Shown here: piece by piece, positions 54,489 through 61,832 of the stretch
Position numbering within the stretch: position 1 is the first letter of the stretch
Layout of the letters: every line of letters starts with the position of its first letter
Assembly: GCA_023444095.1 (NCBI GenBank)
Contig: JAEZRP010000001.1
Span: 66,447 to 130,446, forward strand
From: Bacillota bacterium
GTDB taxonomy: Bacteria > Bacillota > Clostridia > Christensenellales > Aristaeellaceae
Length of the DNA stretch: 64,000 nt
Direction of reading: 5' to 3'
Translations under genes and position numbers: made by a program
Notes under the pieces: generated by a model
Told to the model about the DNA's origin: nothing
The model's database searches: none
What the model saw: the letters and a program-made list of their open reading frames with translations, nothing else

Positions 54489-56060
54489 ATGGACGACGCG
54501 AGGCGCATCTACTCGTTCGCCTATCAGAAGACGGGCGACGCGCGCGAGGCGGAGGATCTTTCGCAGGAAATCCTTCTGGCGCTCCTTTCCTCGAACGCCG
54601 ACGGCGCTGAGAACCGCACGGCCTACGTGTACGGCGTCTGCCGCCACGTGTGGGCGCGCTACCTTTCGTGCAACAAGCCGCACTGGGAGGCGACGCGCTA
54701 CGAATCTGCACTCGACTTCCTTTCGGACAGCCGCGACGTCTCGGATGAGATCGAAAGGAGCGCGGAGTATGAGCAGCTCCGGCGCGAGATCGCGCACCTG
54801 AGCCGCGCGCGCCGGGAGGCGCTCGTCATGCGCTACTTCGAGGAAAAGAGTGATCAGGAAATCGCCCAGTCGCTCGGCGTCCGTCCCGCCACCGTCCGCT
54901 GGCACCTTTCCAAAGCGAGGAAAGAACTGAAAGGGAGGCTTCTGATGGAGATGACGAGAAACGGCATGCGCGCGCCGATCCGAATGCAGGTCGGGCACTC
55001 GGGAAACGCGGTCGATCCGACACTGTGCGGACTGAAGGACGACCTACTCAACCAGAATATCGCGTGGGCGCTGTACGGCCCGCCGAAGCGCGCGGAGGAA
55101 GTCGCGCGGGAGCTGGACGTGCCGGCGGTCTATATCGAGGACCGGCTGCGCGCGCTCGCGGGCATGGAGTACATGAAGAAAATCGGCGACCGGTATCAGA
55201 CGAACTTCTTCATCCACACGCCGGAGTACATCCTTGCCCGCGCGCGATTCAATTACGACCATTCGCAGCCGCTCGCGGATACCTTCTTCGACGCCGCGCT
55301 CGAACTTCTGCCGGAAGTGCGCACCGTCGGCTTCCTCGGGAGCAATCTGCCGGACGACGAGCTCATTTGGCACCTTCTCCCCGAGCTCATCATGCGCGCG
55401 TACCAGAAGATCAATCTGCGGCTGCATGATGATTTAAGCCTGCACCACGGAAAGCCCATGCGCCCCGACGGCACGCGGCACTGGGTCTGGGCGCGGGTCG
55501 AGCCCCTGCCGAAAACGGGCGACGCCGAATTCGACGAATACCTTCGAAGCGGCAGCTGCTTCAACATCAACGGCATGCAGTCGGACGGGATGGAGTTCAT
55601 GCAGTACGACTTTCAGCCGCTCAGGCAGGAACGGACATTCGGCGCGGCGCGGCTGCGCGACGCGCGCATTGCGGCGCGGGGCGATTCGGACGCGGAGCGT
55701 GTTCGCGAAGCCCTCGCGGCGCTCGCGCGGGACGGTTATGTCGCGAACGGAAAACTCATGATTCCGTACATGACAAACGCCGAAAGACGAACATACAACG
55801 AAACCCTCGACCGCGCGATCTCCCACCTCGACTTGGACGCGCTCATCGTTCCGTTTGCCGGATACGCGCGCGAAATGGACAAACTGATCCCCTCGTTTCT
55901 CGATGCAAACGAGCGGGCGCACAGACTTACGAGCTACGACTCCTTCGGAACGCCGATTTACCTGCTCCTGAAGGCAGGAAAGCTTTCCGTTCCAGAGCCG
56001 AACATTGCGCGAAGACTGTCAACTGTTGTTTGGGAAAATACTTGGAGAAATTTACAATAA
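54489..56060 (+). CDS. sigma-70 family factor with large unknown C-terminal domain
   Basis: 523 aa. The first 150 residues are an ECF-like sigma factor: region 2 with DAREAEDLSQEILLAL (about 16-31) and region 4 with REALVMRYFEEKSDQEIAQSLGVRPATVRWHLSKARKEL (about 100-138). The next 370 residues have no name I recognise. They start with a possible winged-helix part (PPKRAEEVARELDVPAVYIEDRLRAL), then alpha/beta segments, and look soluble. They may sense a signal or act in place of an anti-sigma factor. ATG 54489 (MDDARRIYS) is preferred; 54456 is in frame. Normal ECF factors are about 180 aa. Confidence 0.8.
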   Translation: MDDARRIYSFAYQKTGDAREAEDLSQEILLALLSSNADGAENRTAYVYGVCRHVWARYLSCNKPHWEATRYESALDFLSDSRDVSDEIERSAEYEQLRREIAHLSRARREALVMRYFEEKSDQEIAQSLGVRPATVRWHLSKARKELKGRLLMEMTRNGMRAPIRMQVGHSGNAVDPTLCGLKDDLLNQNIAWALYGPPKRAEEVARELDVPAVYIEDRLRALAGMEYMKKIGDRYQTNFFIHTPEYILARARFNYDHSQPLADTFFDAALELLPEVRTVGFLGSNLPDDELIWHLLPELIMRAYQKINLRLHDDLSLHHGKPMRPDGTRHWVWARVEPLPKTGDAEFDEYLRSGSCFNINGMQSDGMEFMQYDFQPLRQERTFGAARLRDARIAARGDSDAERVREALAALARDGYVANGKLMIPYMTNAERRTYNETLDRAISHLDLDALIVPFAGYAREMDKLIPSFLDANERAHRLTSYDSFGTPIYLLLKAGKLSVPEPNIARRLSTVVWENTWRNLQ

Positions 56061-56078
56061 ATTTATGTAAATAAACGC

Positions 56079-56107
56079 TTGACAAACGAGAGGAGGTGTG
56101 TTATCCT
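56079..56107 (+). promoter_or_regulatory. promoter of the orphan RNA
   Basis: TTGACA (56079-56084), 17 bp, TATCCT (56102-56107). The predicted start is near 56114, inside or at the first hairpin. Confidence 0.8.
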
Positions 56108-56113
56108 TGAACC

Positions 56114-56583
56114 AGACAAAGGAAAGGTCTGAAGGCTGAAACCGGAATAGCGCGGGGAATAAGACGAGGAAAGAGAGCTGAACCAGGGCGGTATCCAAGA
56201 CGGTCGGCAGACGGCAAGCCGGAAAGGAAGCTGTCGAGGGCGCGTCAAGGAGCGCAGGTTAGGGCATGAACCCAGCGGTTCCGGAGAAAGTAATCCATAG
56301 AAAAGGGGGCGATACCATTGGACCAGTCAGTTGCGGAAACCCGATCGGTTTGCTTCGCCCTTCACGATAGATAGGCTTAGCAAAGACGGTTTTAAAAACT
56401 GATCGACGCGCCGCGAGTTCCGCTGGTGGGACAGGGGATCAAAGGTGCGGCACGCGGTGCATGTGAAACCGAACCCGACCCAGATTGGAAATTCTTCGCG
56501 TCATCCGGGCGGGGCAAACCGGTCACCCCGGAAAACTCAATAGGAATTCAGGCGGTCGTCCGAAAGGGCGACCGCTCTTTTTG
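56114..56583 (+). ncRNA. putative large structured non-coding RNA
   Basis: About 470 nt between a consensus promoter and a strong terminator with no credible reading frame on either strand. The region is purine-rich and full of local stems: CAGAC/GTCTG (56113-56131), GGTT/AACC (near 56258-56273), TGATC/GATCA (near 56400-56441), TCCGGG/CCCCGGA (near 56502-56531), and the terminator stem. Many GGAAA, GAAA and AAAG runs sit between them, as in large ornate RNAs. It does not match RNase P, tmRNA, 6S RNA or T-box landmarks that I know. It could be a new RNA or a diverged member of a rare class such as OLE, ROOL or GOLLD, whose sequences I cannot compare here. Confidence 0.65.
56552..56583 (+). terminator. 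terminator of the orphan RNA
   Basis: GCGGTCGTCC (56552-56561), GAAA tetraloop, GGGCGACCGC (56566-56575), then TCTTTTT. A second stem, CCCTGAATTCCAC/GTGGAACTCAGGG with one mismatch (56588-56617), follows at once. Confidence 0.9.
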
Positions 56584-56617
56584 TGATCCCTGAATTCCAC
56601 GCGTGTGGAACTCAGGG

Positions 56618-56802
56618 AAACGACTTTGCCGAATTCCTCGTCCAGAAAGTGAATGCTTTACAGAGGGTAAACCAGGCCGCAACGCGACCGTGCCGATCGA
56701 TATGTGCCGCGTGCCGGGGATATGGGGTTTCAACACTCTCCAAGCGTGCGTACGCACGCGCATCAGGTAGAATCCGCGGGGCGTGCAGTCAGCCCGCCCA
56801 TT
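56618..56802. other. intergenic region, one palindrome
   Basis: No gene recognised. It contains a perfect 16-bp palindrome GCGTGCGTACGCACGC (56744-56759). It lies between the orphan RNA and the convergent DUF402 gene. Confidence 0.4.
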
Positions 56803-57348
56803 TCACTCGCCCGATCCGTCCGAAAAGAGCGCGAGAAGCCGCGCGCAGAGCGCCGCGAGGGCGGGCCTGTCCGCGCAGAGGGTCCGCTCGACGCGCTCCA
56901 CCGTCCGGCGCGCCAGCGCGCGCTGATCCCGCGTGATTTCCCCCGCCGCCAGCGCCGCGTCGAGCTCGTCCATGTCGTCCAGGCGGACCGGGCCGTCCGG
57001 GGCAAAGATCAGGTCCGCGTAGAGATCGTCATACCACGCGACCCCGTCGTCCGCGAACCCCATCCCCGCGACGACATCCACGTACCACGCGCGGATGTTT
57101 TCAGTGCCGTCCATCATAGCGGTCACGAGGTAGTCCTCGCCCTCGGGCGCGAACTGGAGCCACAGCATGCCGTCCGCCGCGATGGGCGTAGGAACGCCGT
57201 TCAGATTCCACACGCTCGGCTCCGTCACTCTGTCGATATGAAGAAGCGCCGCAACGCCGTTAAAATCCGGCGTGCGGACGATCCTCTGCGCGTACCTCTT
57301 CTCGACGATCCTGCGCCAGATATCCCTGTCCAGCCGCTTGCGCTTCAA
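56803..57348 (-). CDS. DUF402 family protein
   Basis: 181 aa, DUF402 fold as in nucleotide phosphatases of the Ntdp type. The barrel core reads LWLQFAPEGEDYLVTAMMDG, then NIRAWYVDVVAGMGFADDGVAWYDDLYADLIFAPDGPVRLDDMDELDAAL, with the Trp/Asp-rich metal-binding pattern. A helical tail follows. It overlaps the GNAT gene by four bases. Substrate unknown; nucleoside di/triphosphates are possible from the family. Confidence 0.8.
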   Translation of the reverse strand: MKRKRLDRDIWRRIVEKRYAQRIVRTPDFNGVAALLHIDRVTEPSVWNLNGVPTPIAADGMLWLQFAPEGEDYLVTAMMDGTENIRAWYVDVVAGMGFADDGVAWYDDLYADLIFAPDGPVRLDDMDELDAALAAGEITRDQRALARRTVERVERTLCADRPALAALCARLLALFSDGSGE

Positions 57349-57818
57349 GGCGCATCCTCCTTCATCATGACAAGAAACGCCGTCCCCGTGCGGCGGTGTG
57401 CGATTTCCTCTTGGGCGGCGAACCCCGCCTTCTCATAGGCGCGGATCGCGCGCAGATTGAACGCCGCGACCGTGAGCCGAAAGCGCGTCGCGCCGAATTT
57501 TGCGCGCGCGAATTCCAACCCGTCCGTCAGAAACGCCGCGCCGCCACCCCGCCCGCAGAGCGCGGGCCGCATTCCGAGCCCAACGTCGAGCGCGTCCTCG
57601 GCGTACACATCCTCATCCGCTGTCGGAATCCGAGCGGACGCGCCGAAGCAGTAGTATCCCGTCAGCTCCCCATCCTCCGAAAGGCATGCGAAGTACGAGC
57701 CGTCCAGAAGCTCCCGGATCGTCTCGTCGTCCCGCGTGAAGCTGTAGATTGCGTATTCGCCCGGATACGTCCACCCGGCAATTTCTTCCGCGTGCGCAGC
57801 CGTCATTGTGCAAATCAT
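57345..57818 (-). CDS. GNAT family N-acetyltransferase
   Basis: 157 aa. The start MTAAHAEEIAGWTYPGEYAIYSF and the acetyl-CoA loop MRPALCGRGGGAAFLTDGLEFAR (about residues 95-118), followed by FNLRAIRAYEKAGF, are diagnostic. Substrate unknown. The start is uncertain: ATG 57818 (MICTM) and ATG 57806 both lack a strong ribosome binding site. The frame is open into a decayed gene upstream, so this gene may have lost its own leader. It is coupled to DUF402 by ATGA. Confidence 0.75.
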   Translation of the reverse strand: MICTMTAAHAEEIAGWTYPGEYAIYSFTRDDETIRELLDGSYFACLSEDGELTGYYCFGASARIPTADEDVYAEDALDVGLGMRPALCGRGGGAAFLTDGLEFARAKFGATRFRLTVAAFNLRAIRAYEKAGFAAQEEIAHRRTGTAFLVMMKEDAP

Positions 57819-58042
57819 GATGGCAATCCCGAAAATGCTCGAAAGAACCACCGCGATGCCAATGCTCGCGAGCGTCCCGACGATGCAACTCTCGGCGAAT
57901 CCTTTCCCTCTGATTTTTTGAACCGCGCGGCCGACTTCGCGGCGATCATGAAGCCGATGGCGACGCACTGGCCGGACAGACCGAGCGTGAAGATGATCGC
58001 ACGCTCGATGGTCCCGATACGCCGTCGACCGGGCAAGAGTCT
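57819..58042 (-). pseudogene. decayed small membrane protein gene, frameshifted
   Basis: On the minus strand one frame reads IERAIIFTLGLSGQCVAIGF then MIAAKSAARFKK. After a shift near 57896-57902 (GGATTC, one T short of GATTTC) another frame continues FAESCIVGTLASIGIAVVLS. Joined, they form the two-helix end of a small integral membrane protein family that usually reads GQ.aAIGFlIAAKSi.RF...AEY..iGTL.S. The 5' end is missing. The remnant runs in frame into the GNAT gene. Confidence 0.6.
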
Positions 58043-58094
58043 CTTTCGCAGGATTCGGCTTCCGAATCAACCGATTCGATTGAATTATGTAGGT

Positions 58095-58475
58095 TCAACC
58101 GATCTCGGTTGTTCGACGCGCCTCCTCGACGTCTTGCTGCATCTGGGTGATCAGATCGTCGACGGTTGCGAACTTGAACTCCGGGCGCAAAAAGCGCAGG
58201 TATTCCAGTTCGACGGTCTGGCCGTAGATATCGCGGTCGAAGTCGAGAATGTACGCCTCGATGGTGGGCTTGCCCTCGGGGAGCGTCGGATGCACGCCCT
58301 GATCGAGCACACACAGGCGCGGCTCTTGTTCTCCCGAGATCGTTACGCGTCCGACATATACCCCGTTTTCGGGCAGTTCGTACGCGCGGTCGGGTTCGAT
58401 GTTGGCGGTCGGGAAGCCAAGCTTTCGGCCGATGCGTTTTCCGCCCGCCACCTTTCCGGTTAATTTAAAGTTCAT
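58095..58475 (-). CDS. stand-alone riboflavin kinase domain protein
   Basis: 126 aa, only the riboflavin kinase domain of RibF. It has GKVAGGKRIGRKLGFPTANI near residues 7-26, NGVYVGRV, and the catalytic glutamate region TIEAYILDFDRDIYG. The FAD synthetase (FMN adenylyltransferase) half is absent, and the upstream sequence shows no remnant of it. It should make FMN from riboflavin. ATG 58475 is the natural start; GGGAGAG is 12 bases upstream, which is long. A full RibF may exist elsewhere. Confidence 0.85.
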   Translation of the reverse strand: MNFKLTGKVAGGKRIGRKLGFPTANIEPDRAYELPENGVYVGRVTISGEQEPRLCVLDQGVHPTLPEGKPTIEAYILDFDRDIYGQTVELEYLRFLRPEFKFATVDDLITQMQQDVEEARRTTEIG

Positions 58476-58584
58476 TGCGTCAATCAACTCTCCCGGGGCT
58501 TTCCCCCTCAAATTAAGCTCATTGTAATCTGAATGGACAGACAAGTCAACGTTGAAACGCTATACTGAACCTATAATCAAATAG

Positions 58585-58628
58585 AGACAGTTCGCGGCCC
58601 TCCTGTCTGACGAAAAACAAAACCAGGT
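58585..58628 (+). ncRNA. preQ1 class I-type riboswitch
   Basis: AGACAG (58585-58590) pairs with CTGTCT (58103 offset: 58603-58608). The loop TTCGCGGCCCTC resembles the preQ1-I loop (TTC..GC..CCC), and an A-rich tail (GAAAAACAAAACC, 58612-58624) follows, as needed for the H-type pseudoknot. TATAAT at 58572-58577 lies just upstream. The next gene is queT, a known preQ1 riboswitch target. Sequence match is partial, and the assignment leans on context. Confidence 0.7.
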
Positions 58629-58658
58629 GCGCGTGAAAACGCGCGTGATTCGTTTTTT
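58629..58658 (+). terminator. expression-platform hairpin before queT
   Basis: GCGCGT (58629-58634), GAAA, ACGCGC (58639-58644), then after eight bases TTTTTT (58653-58658). It directly follows the A-rich tail of the preQ1 aptamer and can serve as its terminator. Confidence 0.55.
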
Positions 58659-58688
58659 GGCGTCGCGCTGTCCGAATGGAGGCGCGAT

Positions 58689-59183
58689 ATGCATTTCAAT
58701 GTCAGGTATCTCACCAAAGCGGCGGTCGTCGCGGCGCTGTACGCGGCGCTCACCCTCGCCTTCCAGCCCATCAGCTTCGGCCAAGTCCAGTTCCGGATCG
58801 CGGAGGCGCTGACGGCACTGCCCCTTCTCATGCCCGAGGCGATTCCGGGGCTGTTCGTCGGCTGCCTGATTGCGAACCTGTTCGGCGGGGGCGTCCTCAT
58901 GGACGTGATTCTGGGCTCCCTCGCGACGCTCACAGCGGCGCTCTTCACCCGGAAGCTGCGCGGCAAGCCGCCGGCCGCGCTCGCGATGCCGGTTCTCCTG
59001 AACGGCCTCGTCGTTGGCCCCGTGGTGTATTTCTTTTATGTCATGGGCGAGGGCGCGTTCTCGCTCGGCGCGCTTGTGTTCACCTGCTTCACGGTTGCCC
59101 TCGGCGAGGCGGTGGTGGTGTACACGCTGGGACTGGGGCTTTTCGGAGCGCTCCAAAAGACCGGGCTTACAAAGAAGCTCTAA
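58689..59183 (+). CDS. queT: QueT-type queuosine precursor transporter
   Basis: 164 aa integral membrane protein with about five or six helices, QueT family, the substrate-binding S component of an ECF-type vitamin importer. Typical stretches: ALYAALTLAFQPISFGQVQFRIAEALTALPLL and VGCLIANLFGGGVLMDVILGSLATL. It imports preQ1 or queuine for tRNA modification. The ATG follows GGAGG. The upstream leader resembles a preQ1 riboswitch. The energising EcfAT module is elsewhere. Its stop overlaps the convergent PHP gene by four bases. Confidence 0.9.
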   Translation: MHFNVRYLTKAAVVAALYAALTLAFQPISFGQVQFRIAEALTALPLLMPEAIPGLFVGCLIANLFGGGVLMDVILGSLATLTAALFTRKLRGKPPAALAMPVLLNGLVVGPVVYFFYVMGEGAFSLGALVFTCFTVALGEAVVVYTLGLGLFGALQKTGLTKKL

Positions 59184-60058
59184 AGCCAGATCGGCGAGAT
59201 CCACGCGCGGCGGCCCGCATCGTCGATCACCTCGCAGCGAACGTACGCTTCCCCGTTTTCGGGCAGGAGCCGATACTCGCCGCCCGTGAGGTTCTCGCCG
59301 TTCAGGCAGCGCCCGCGCGACCAGGGCAGGTTCGAATAAAACGCGATGCGGCTGACGGGCGTGCACTCCACGCGGTACACACCCGCGCGCTCGTCGTACT
59401 CCGCAAACTTGATTTCCGGACCCTGCGAGGCGTAAAATTCTCCATGCCGCAGCGCGTCGATGATCGCTTCCGACGAGAGTTCCTCCGCGCGCACCATTGT
59501 GAAGCCCGAGCCGGGCTCACCTGCGTAGTGGTGCGTATCGTCGCCCGCCACGAAGCCGAACAGTCGGCCATGATTGGCGCAGATGTCGAGCAGCGTGCCC
59601 GAGTGCGCCCGATCGTTGCCCCACGGGAAGCCGGACACGGCATTATAGACCTCCGCGCCGCAGACGTCGCCGAGCCTGAGCATGACCTCAAGCGTGTTCA
59701 TCGACCACGCGGGGTGCGCGAGGATTGCCGCGCCGCCGACGCGATTGATGCGCGCGATTGCCTCGTTCGGGGCGTCCTCGCGAATGACGCGCGGATCGGC
59801 CCCGCCGGGGAACACGCCCACGATGTGCAGCGCCTGATTGGGGATGTCGAAGTCGTACTCCGTGCCGCGCATGACGAGCATGTCGTCCTTCCGGGATTCC
59901 TCGTTCAGCCGCCAATGATCCGTCACGGCCAGGAAGTCGTAGCCGAGACTTCGATAGATTTCCAGACACTCGTCGTAGCTCTTTTTCCCATCGCTGACGG
60001 TGGTGTGCGCGTGCATGTTGCCTTTATAGTATTTCTGCGTCGAATCAATGAGTATCAC
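59180..60058 (-). CDS. PHP domain phosphoesterase
   Basis: 292 aa. Metal-binding motifs of the PHP domain are NMHAHTTVSDGKKSYDE near residue 15, DFLAVTDHWRLN near 41, GTEYDF near 65, ILAHPAW near 112 and FVAGDDTHHYAGEPG near 170. The last 80 residues form a beta-sandwich-like extension. Substrate unknown (small phosphoesters or histidinol phosphate-like). It overlaps the CrtO-like gene by 14 bases, so they share an mRNA. Confidence 0.85.
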   Translation of the reverse strand: MILIDSTQKYYKGNMHAHTTVSDGKKSYDECLEIYRSLGYDFLAVTDHWRLNEESRKDDMLVMRGTEYDFDIPNQALHIVGVFPGGADPRVIREDAPNEAIARINRVGGAAILAHPAWSMNTLEVMLRLGDVCGAEVYNAVSGFPWGNDRAHSGTLLDICANHGRLFGFVAGDDTHHYAGEPGSGFTMVRAEELSSEAIIDALRHGEFYASQGPEIKFAEYDERAGVYRVECTPVSRIAFYSNLPWSRGRCLNGENLTGGEYRLLPENGEAYVRCEVIDDAGRRAWISPIWL

Positions 60059-60554
60059 GTTTTTTTCTCTCCTCCATGCGCCTCAGAATTTCGCGCAGGC
60101 GCGGTCTGTTGTAGCGTTGGATGATGACGAAGGAAAGGTTGCCCACGCCGTACGCCGTCCCGAGCACCGCGCCGAGCGTGCCGCCCGAGGCGAGCGCGAT
60201 CACGGGCGACACGACCGCGATCAGCCCCCAATGCACGACCTCCGCCACGCACGTTTCCCTGATGAGCCGCGCCATGGCCTCCGGCGTCCTCGCGAGCGCC
60301 GCCTTTTTTTTGACCATGAAGGGTACGAACCGGCTCATGTCCGGCACCCAGTCCTTCCATTTATGTACGCGCACGCGGTCGTAGATCTTCCCCTTCTTCT
60401 CCCACCCGAAATCGCGGTACGGAAACGCGTCGAAGTCGAACCACCTGCGCGGCAGCGACTGGCCGATCGCGAACGAAATGAATCCGCCGACGACCACGAT
60501 CGCCGCGGCGTCGAGCAGCACGCCGGGAAAGCCATGAATGAGCCGTCTGAACAT
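60045..60554 (-). CDS. CrtO-like (glycosyl-diaponeurosporenoate acyltransferase family) membrane protein
   Basis: 169 aa. An N-terminal hydrophobic segment (about residues 12-30) leads into the family motif RRWFDFDAFPYRDFGWEKKGKIYDR and KWKDWVPDMSRF. Two further helices and NLSFVIIQRYNRPRL at the end complete it. The name comes from the staphyloxanthin pathway, but no carotenoid gene is near, so the real substrate is likely another glycolipid. ATG 60554 has GGGAGGTG six bases upstream. An extended -10 (TGC-TATAAT, 60594-60586) lies upstream. Confidence 0.75.
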   Translation of the reverse strand: MFRRLIHGFPGVLLDAAAIVVVGGFISFAIGQSLPRRWFDFDAFPYRDFGWEKKGKIYDRVRVHKWKDWVPDMSRFVPFMVKKKAALARTPEAMARLIRETCVAEVVHWGLIAVVSPVIALASGGTLGAVLGTAYGVGNLSFVIIQRYNRPRLREILRRMEERKKRDTH

Positions 60555-60585
60555 AAAGGCACCTCCCATTGTGTCCGTAGACTTC

Positions 60586-60594
60586 ATTATAGCA
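60586..60594 (-). promoter_or_regulatory. promoter of the CrtO-PHP operon
   Basis: Extended -10 TGC-TATAAT on the minus strand (60594-60586); no clear -35. Confidence 0.5.
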
Positions 60595-60614
60595 CGGATG
60601 GGTCGTCCCGCGCA

Positions 60615-60643
60615 TTGCTTTTCGCCCGCAAACGCGTTAAAAT
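60615..60643 (+). promoter_or_regulatory. promoter of the TIM-barrel isomerase gene
   Basis: TTGCTT (60615-60620), 17 bp, TAAAAT (60638-60643). Divergent from the CrtO-like gene. Confidence 0.55.
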
Positions 60644-60676
60644 ATACCCGGATTCACAAAGGAAGGGAAGAGACAA

Positions 60677-61582
60677 ATGAAACTGTGCGTGCAGACCGGG
60701 TCGATCCTCGAAACTTTCGGAATCGACGAAGGCTTCAAAATGATCCATGAGGCGGGCTTCGACGGCGTCGACTTTAATATCGACCACACACTTCCGTATG
60801 ACGTCATCGTCGCGGGTGGCTCGGTACCTCTCTACGACGCGGGGGAGGAAGCGCTCATCGAGGCGATGCGCCCCTACAAGGAGGCCGCCGACCGGCACGG
60901 GGTCGAGATCCTCCAGATGCACGCGCCGTTCCCGAGCTACGTCAAAAACGAGGCCGGCAACGCATACGTCATGAAGGCCATTCTGGCCTGCATCCGCGCG
61001 GCGGCGTTCTTCTCCTGCAAGCATCTGATCGTCCACCCGTTCTTTTTCGGCTACGACGACAGGCTCTCCCCCGATGCCGAGTGGGAGACAAACATCCGCG
61101 GCTACTCGCAGCTCATCCCCGCCGCGAAAAAGTACGGCGTCACCATCTGCCTCGAGAACATGTTCTCCGGCCACATGGGAAAGATCTACGCCGCCTGCTG
61201 CGCCGACATGGCCGAGGCGAACCGCTACATCGACCGTCTCAACGAAATCGCGGGCGAAAAGGTCTTCGCCTTCTGCCTCGACACCGGCCACGCCCTGCTC
61301 GTCGGGAAGGACGTTTATCAGGCCATCCTCGATCTCGGCCCCCGCCTCGAAACCCTGCACGTCCACGATAACAACGGAATGCAGGATCAGCACCTCTTCC
61401 CCTACATGGGCGTGCTCGACTGGAACCGCTTCACAAAAGGACTCCATGACGCGGGCTACCGGGGCGCCATCTCTTTTGAGACCTTCAATGCCATGAACGT
61501 CATCGACGACGCCCTCGCCTTCGAAGCGCTCAGCTTCCTCGGGGCGACCGGTCGGCTGTTCGCGAAGAGAATCGAAGGGTAG
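60677..61582 (+). CDS. sugar phosphate isomerase/epimerase (TIM barrel)
   Basis: 301 aa, xylose-isomerase-like barrel, a different subgroup from the one at 29600. Metal-ligand candidates are in ICLENMFSG (about residue 160), FCLDTGHALL near 198, LHVHDNNGMQDQH near 230 and ISFETFNAM near 273. AGGAAGGG precedes the ATG. It stands alone under its own promoter, so the substrate cannot be inferred from neighbours. Confidence 0.85.
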   Translation: MKLCVQTGSILETFGIDEGFKMIHEAGFDGVDFNIDHTLPYDVIVAGGSVPLYDAGEEALIEAMRPYKEAADRHGVEILQMHAPFPSYVKNEAGNAYVMKAILACIRAAAFFSCKHLIVHPFFFGYDDRLSPDAEWETNIRGYSQLIPAAKKYGVTICLENMFSGHMGKIYAACCADMAEANRYIDRLNEIAGEKVFAFCLDTGHALLVGKDVYQAILDLGPRLETLHVHDNNGMQDQHLFPYMGVLDWNRFTKGLHDAGYRGAISFETFNAMNVIDDALAFEALSFLGATGRLFAKRIEG

Positions 61583-61607
61583 GAACGAGGGGGGCCATCG
61601 AAAGTTG

Positions 61608-61744
61608 GGAGGAACGGCGAGGACGCTGCCCTCGCGCTCCCAGCGGCGAGCTGATTGAATCGAGATTCAATCAGCTCGGTCGTGAAGCGACTTGGCTTGC
61701 CCTTGGCAAGCCAACCTCCAAGGGCCACCGGCCCTTGGAATCCC
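61608..61744 (+). repeat. modular intergenic repeat, family 1, full copy
   Basis: In order: GGGAGGAACGGCGAGGACGC with GCCCTCGCGCTCCC; palindrome GAGCTGATTGAATC/GATTCAATCAGCTC (61648-61677); GGTCGTGAAGCGACTTGG; TTGGCTTGCC-CTT-GGCAAGCCAA (61692-61714); and CCAAGGGCC-ACC-GGCCCTTGG (61718-61738) ending in AATCCC. It fills most of the 313-base gap between the isomerase gene and ylxM. Confidence 0.7.
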
Positions 61745-61832
61745 ATGCTGGTTGTGGAAAATGAACGTTTTTGTCCGTCGGATCGCCCGAGAACCCACCT
61801 CGGGCGACCGAAACGGCGCCAAGTATTTTAAC

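Noticed and set aside
56160..56180. GAGGAAAGAG resembling the RNase P GAGGAAAGTCC motif
   Set aside because: The conserved continuation and the later ACAGAA and GTAAAC elements of RNase P are missing.
56210..56240. CCGGAAAGGAAGC in the orphan RNA, similar to the SRP RNA GGAAGGAAGC tip
   Set aside because: An extra base disrupts the symmetric-loop motif, the flanks do not pair as SRP helix 8, and the RNA is too long for bacterial SRP RNA; kept only as a point to test.
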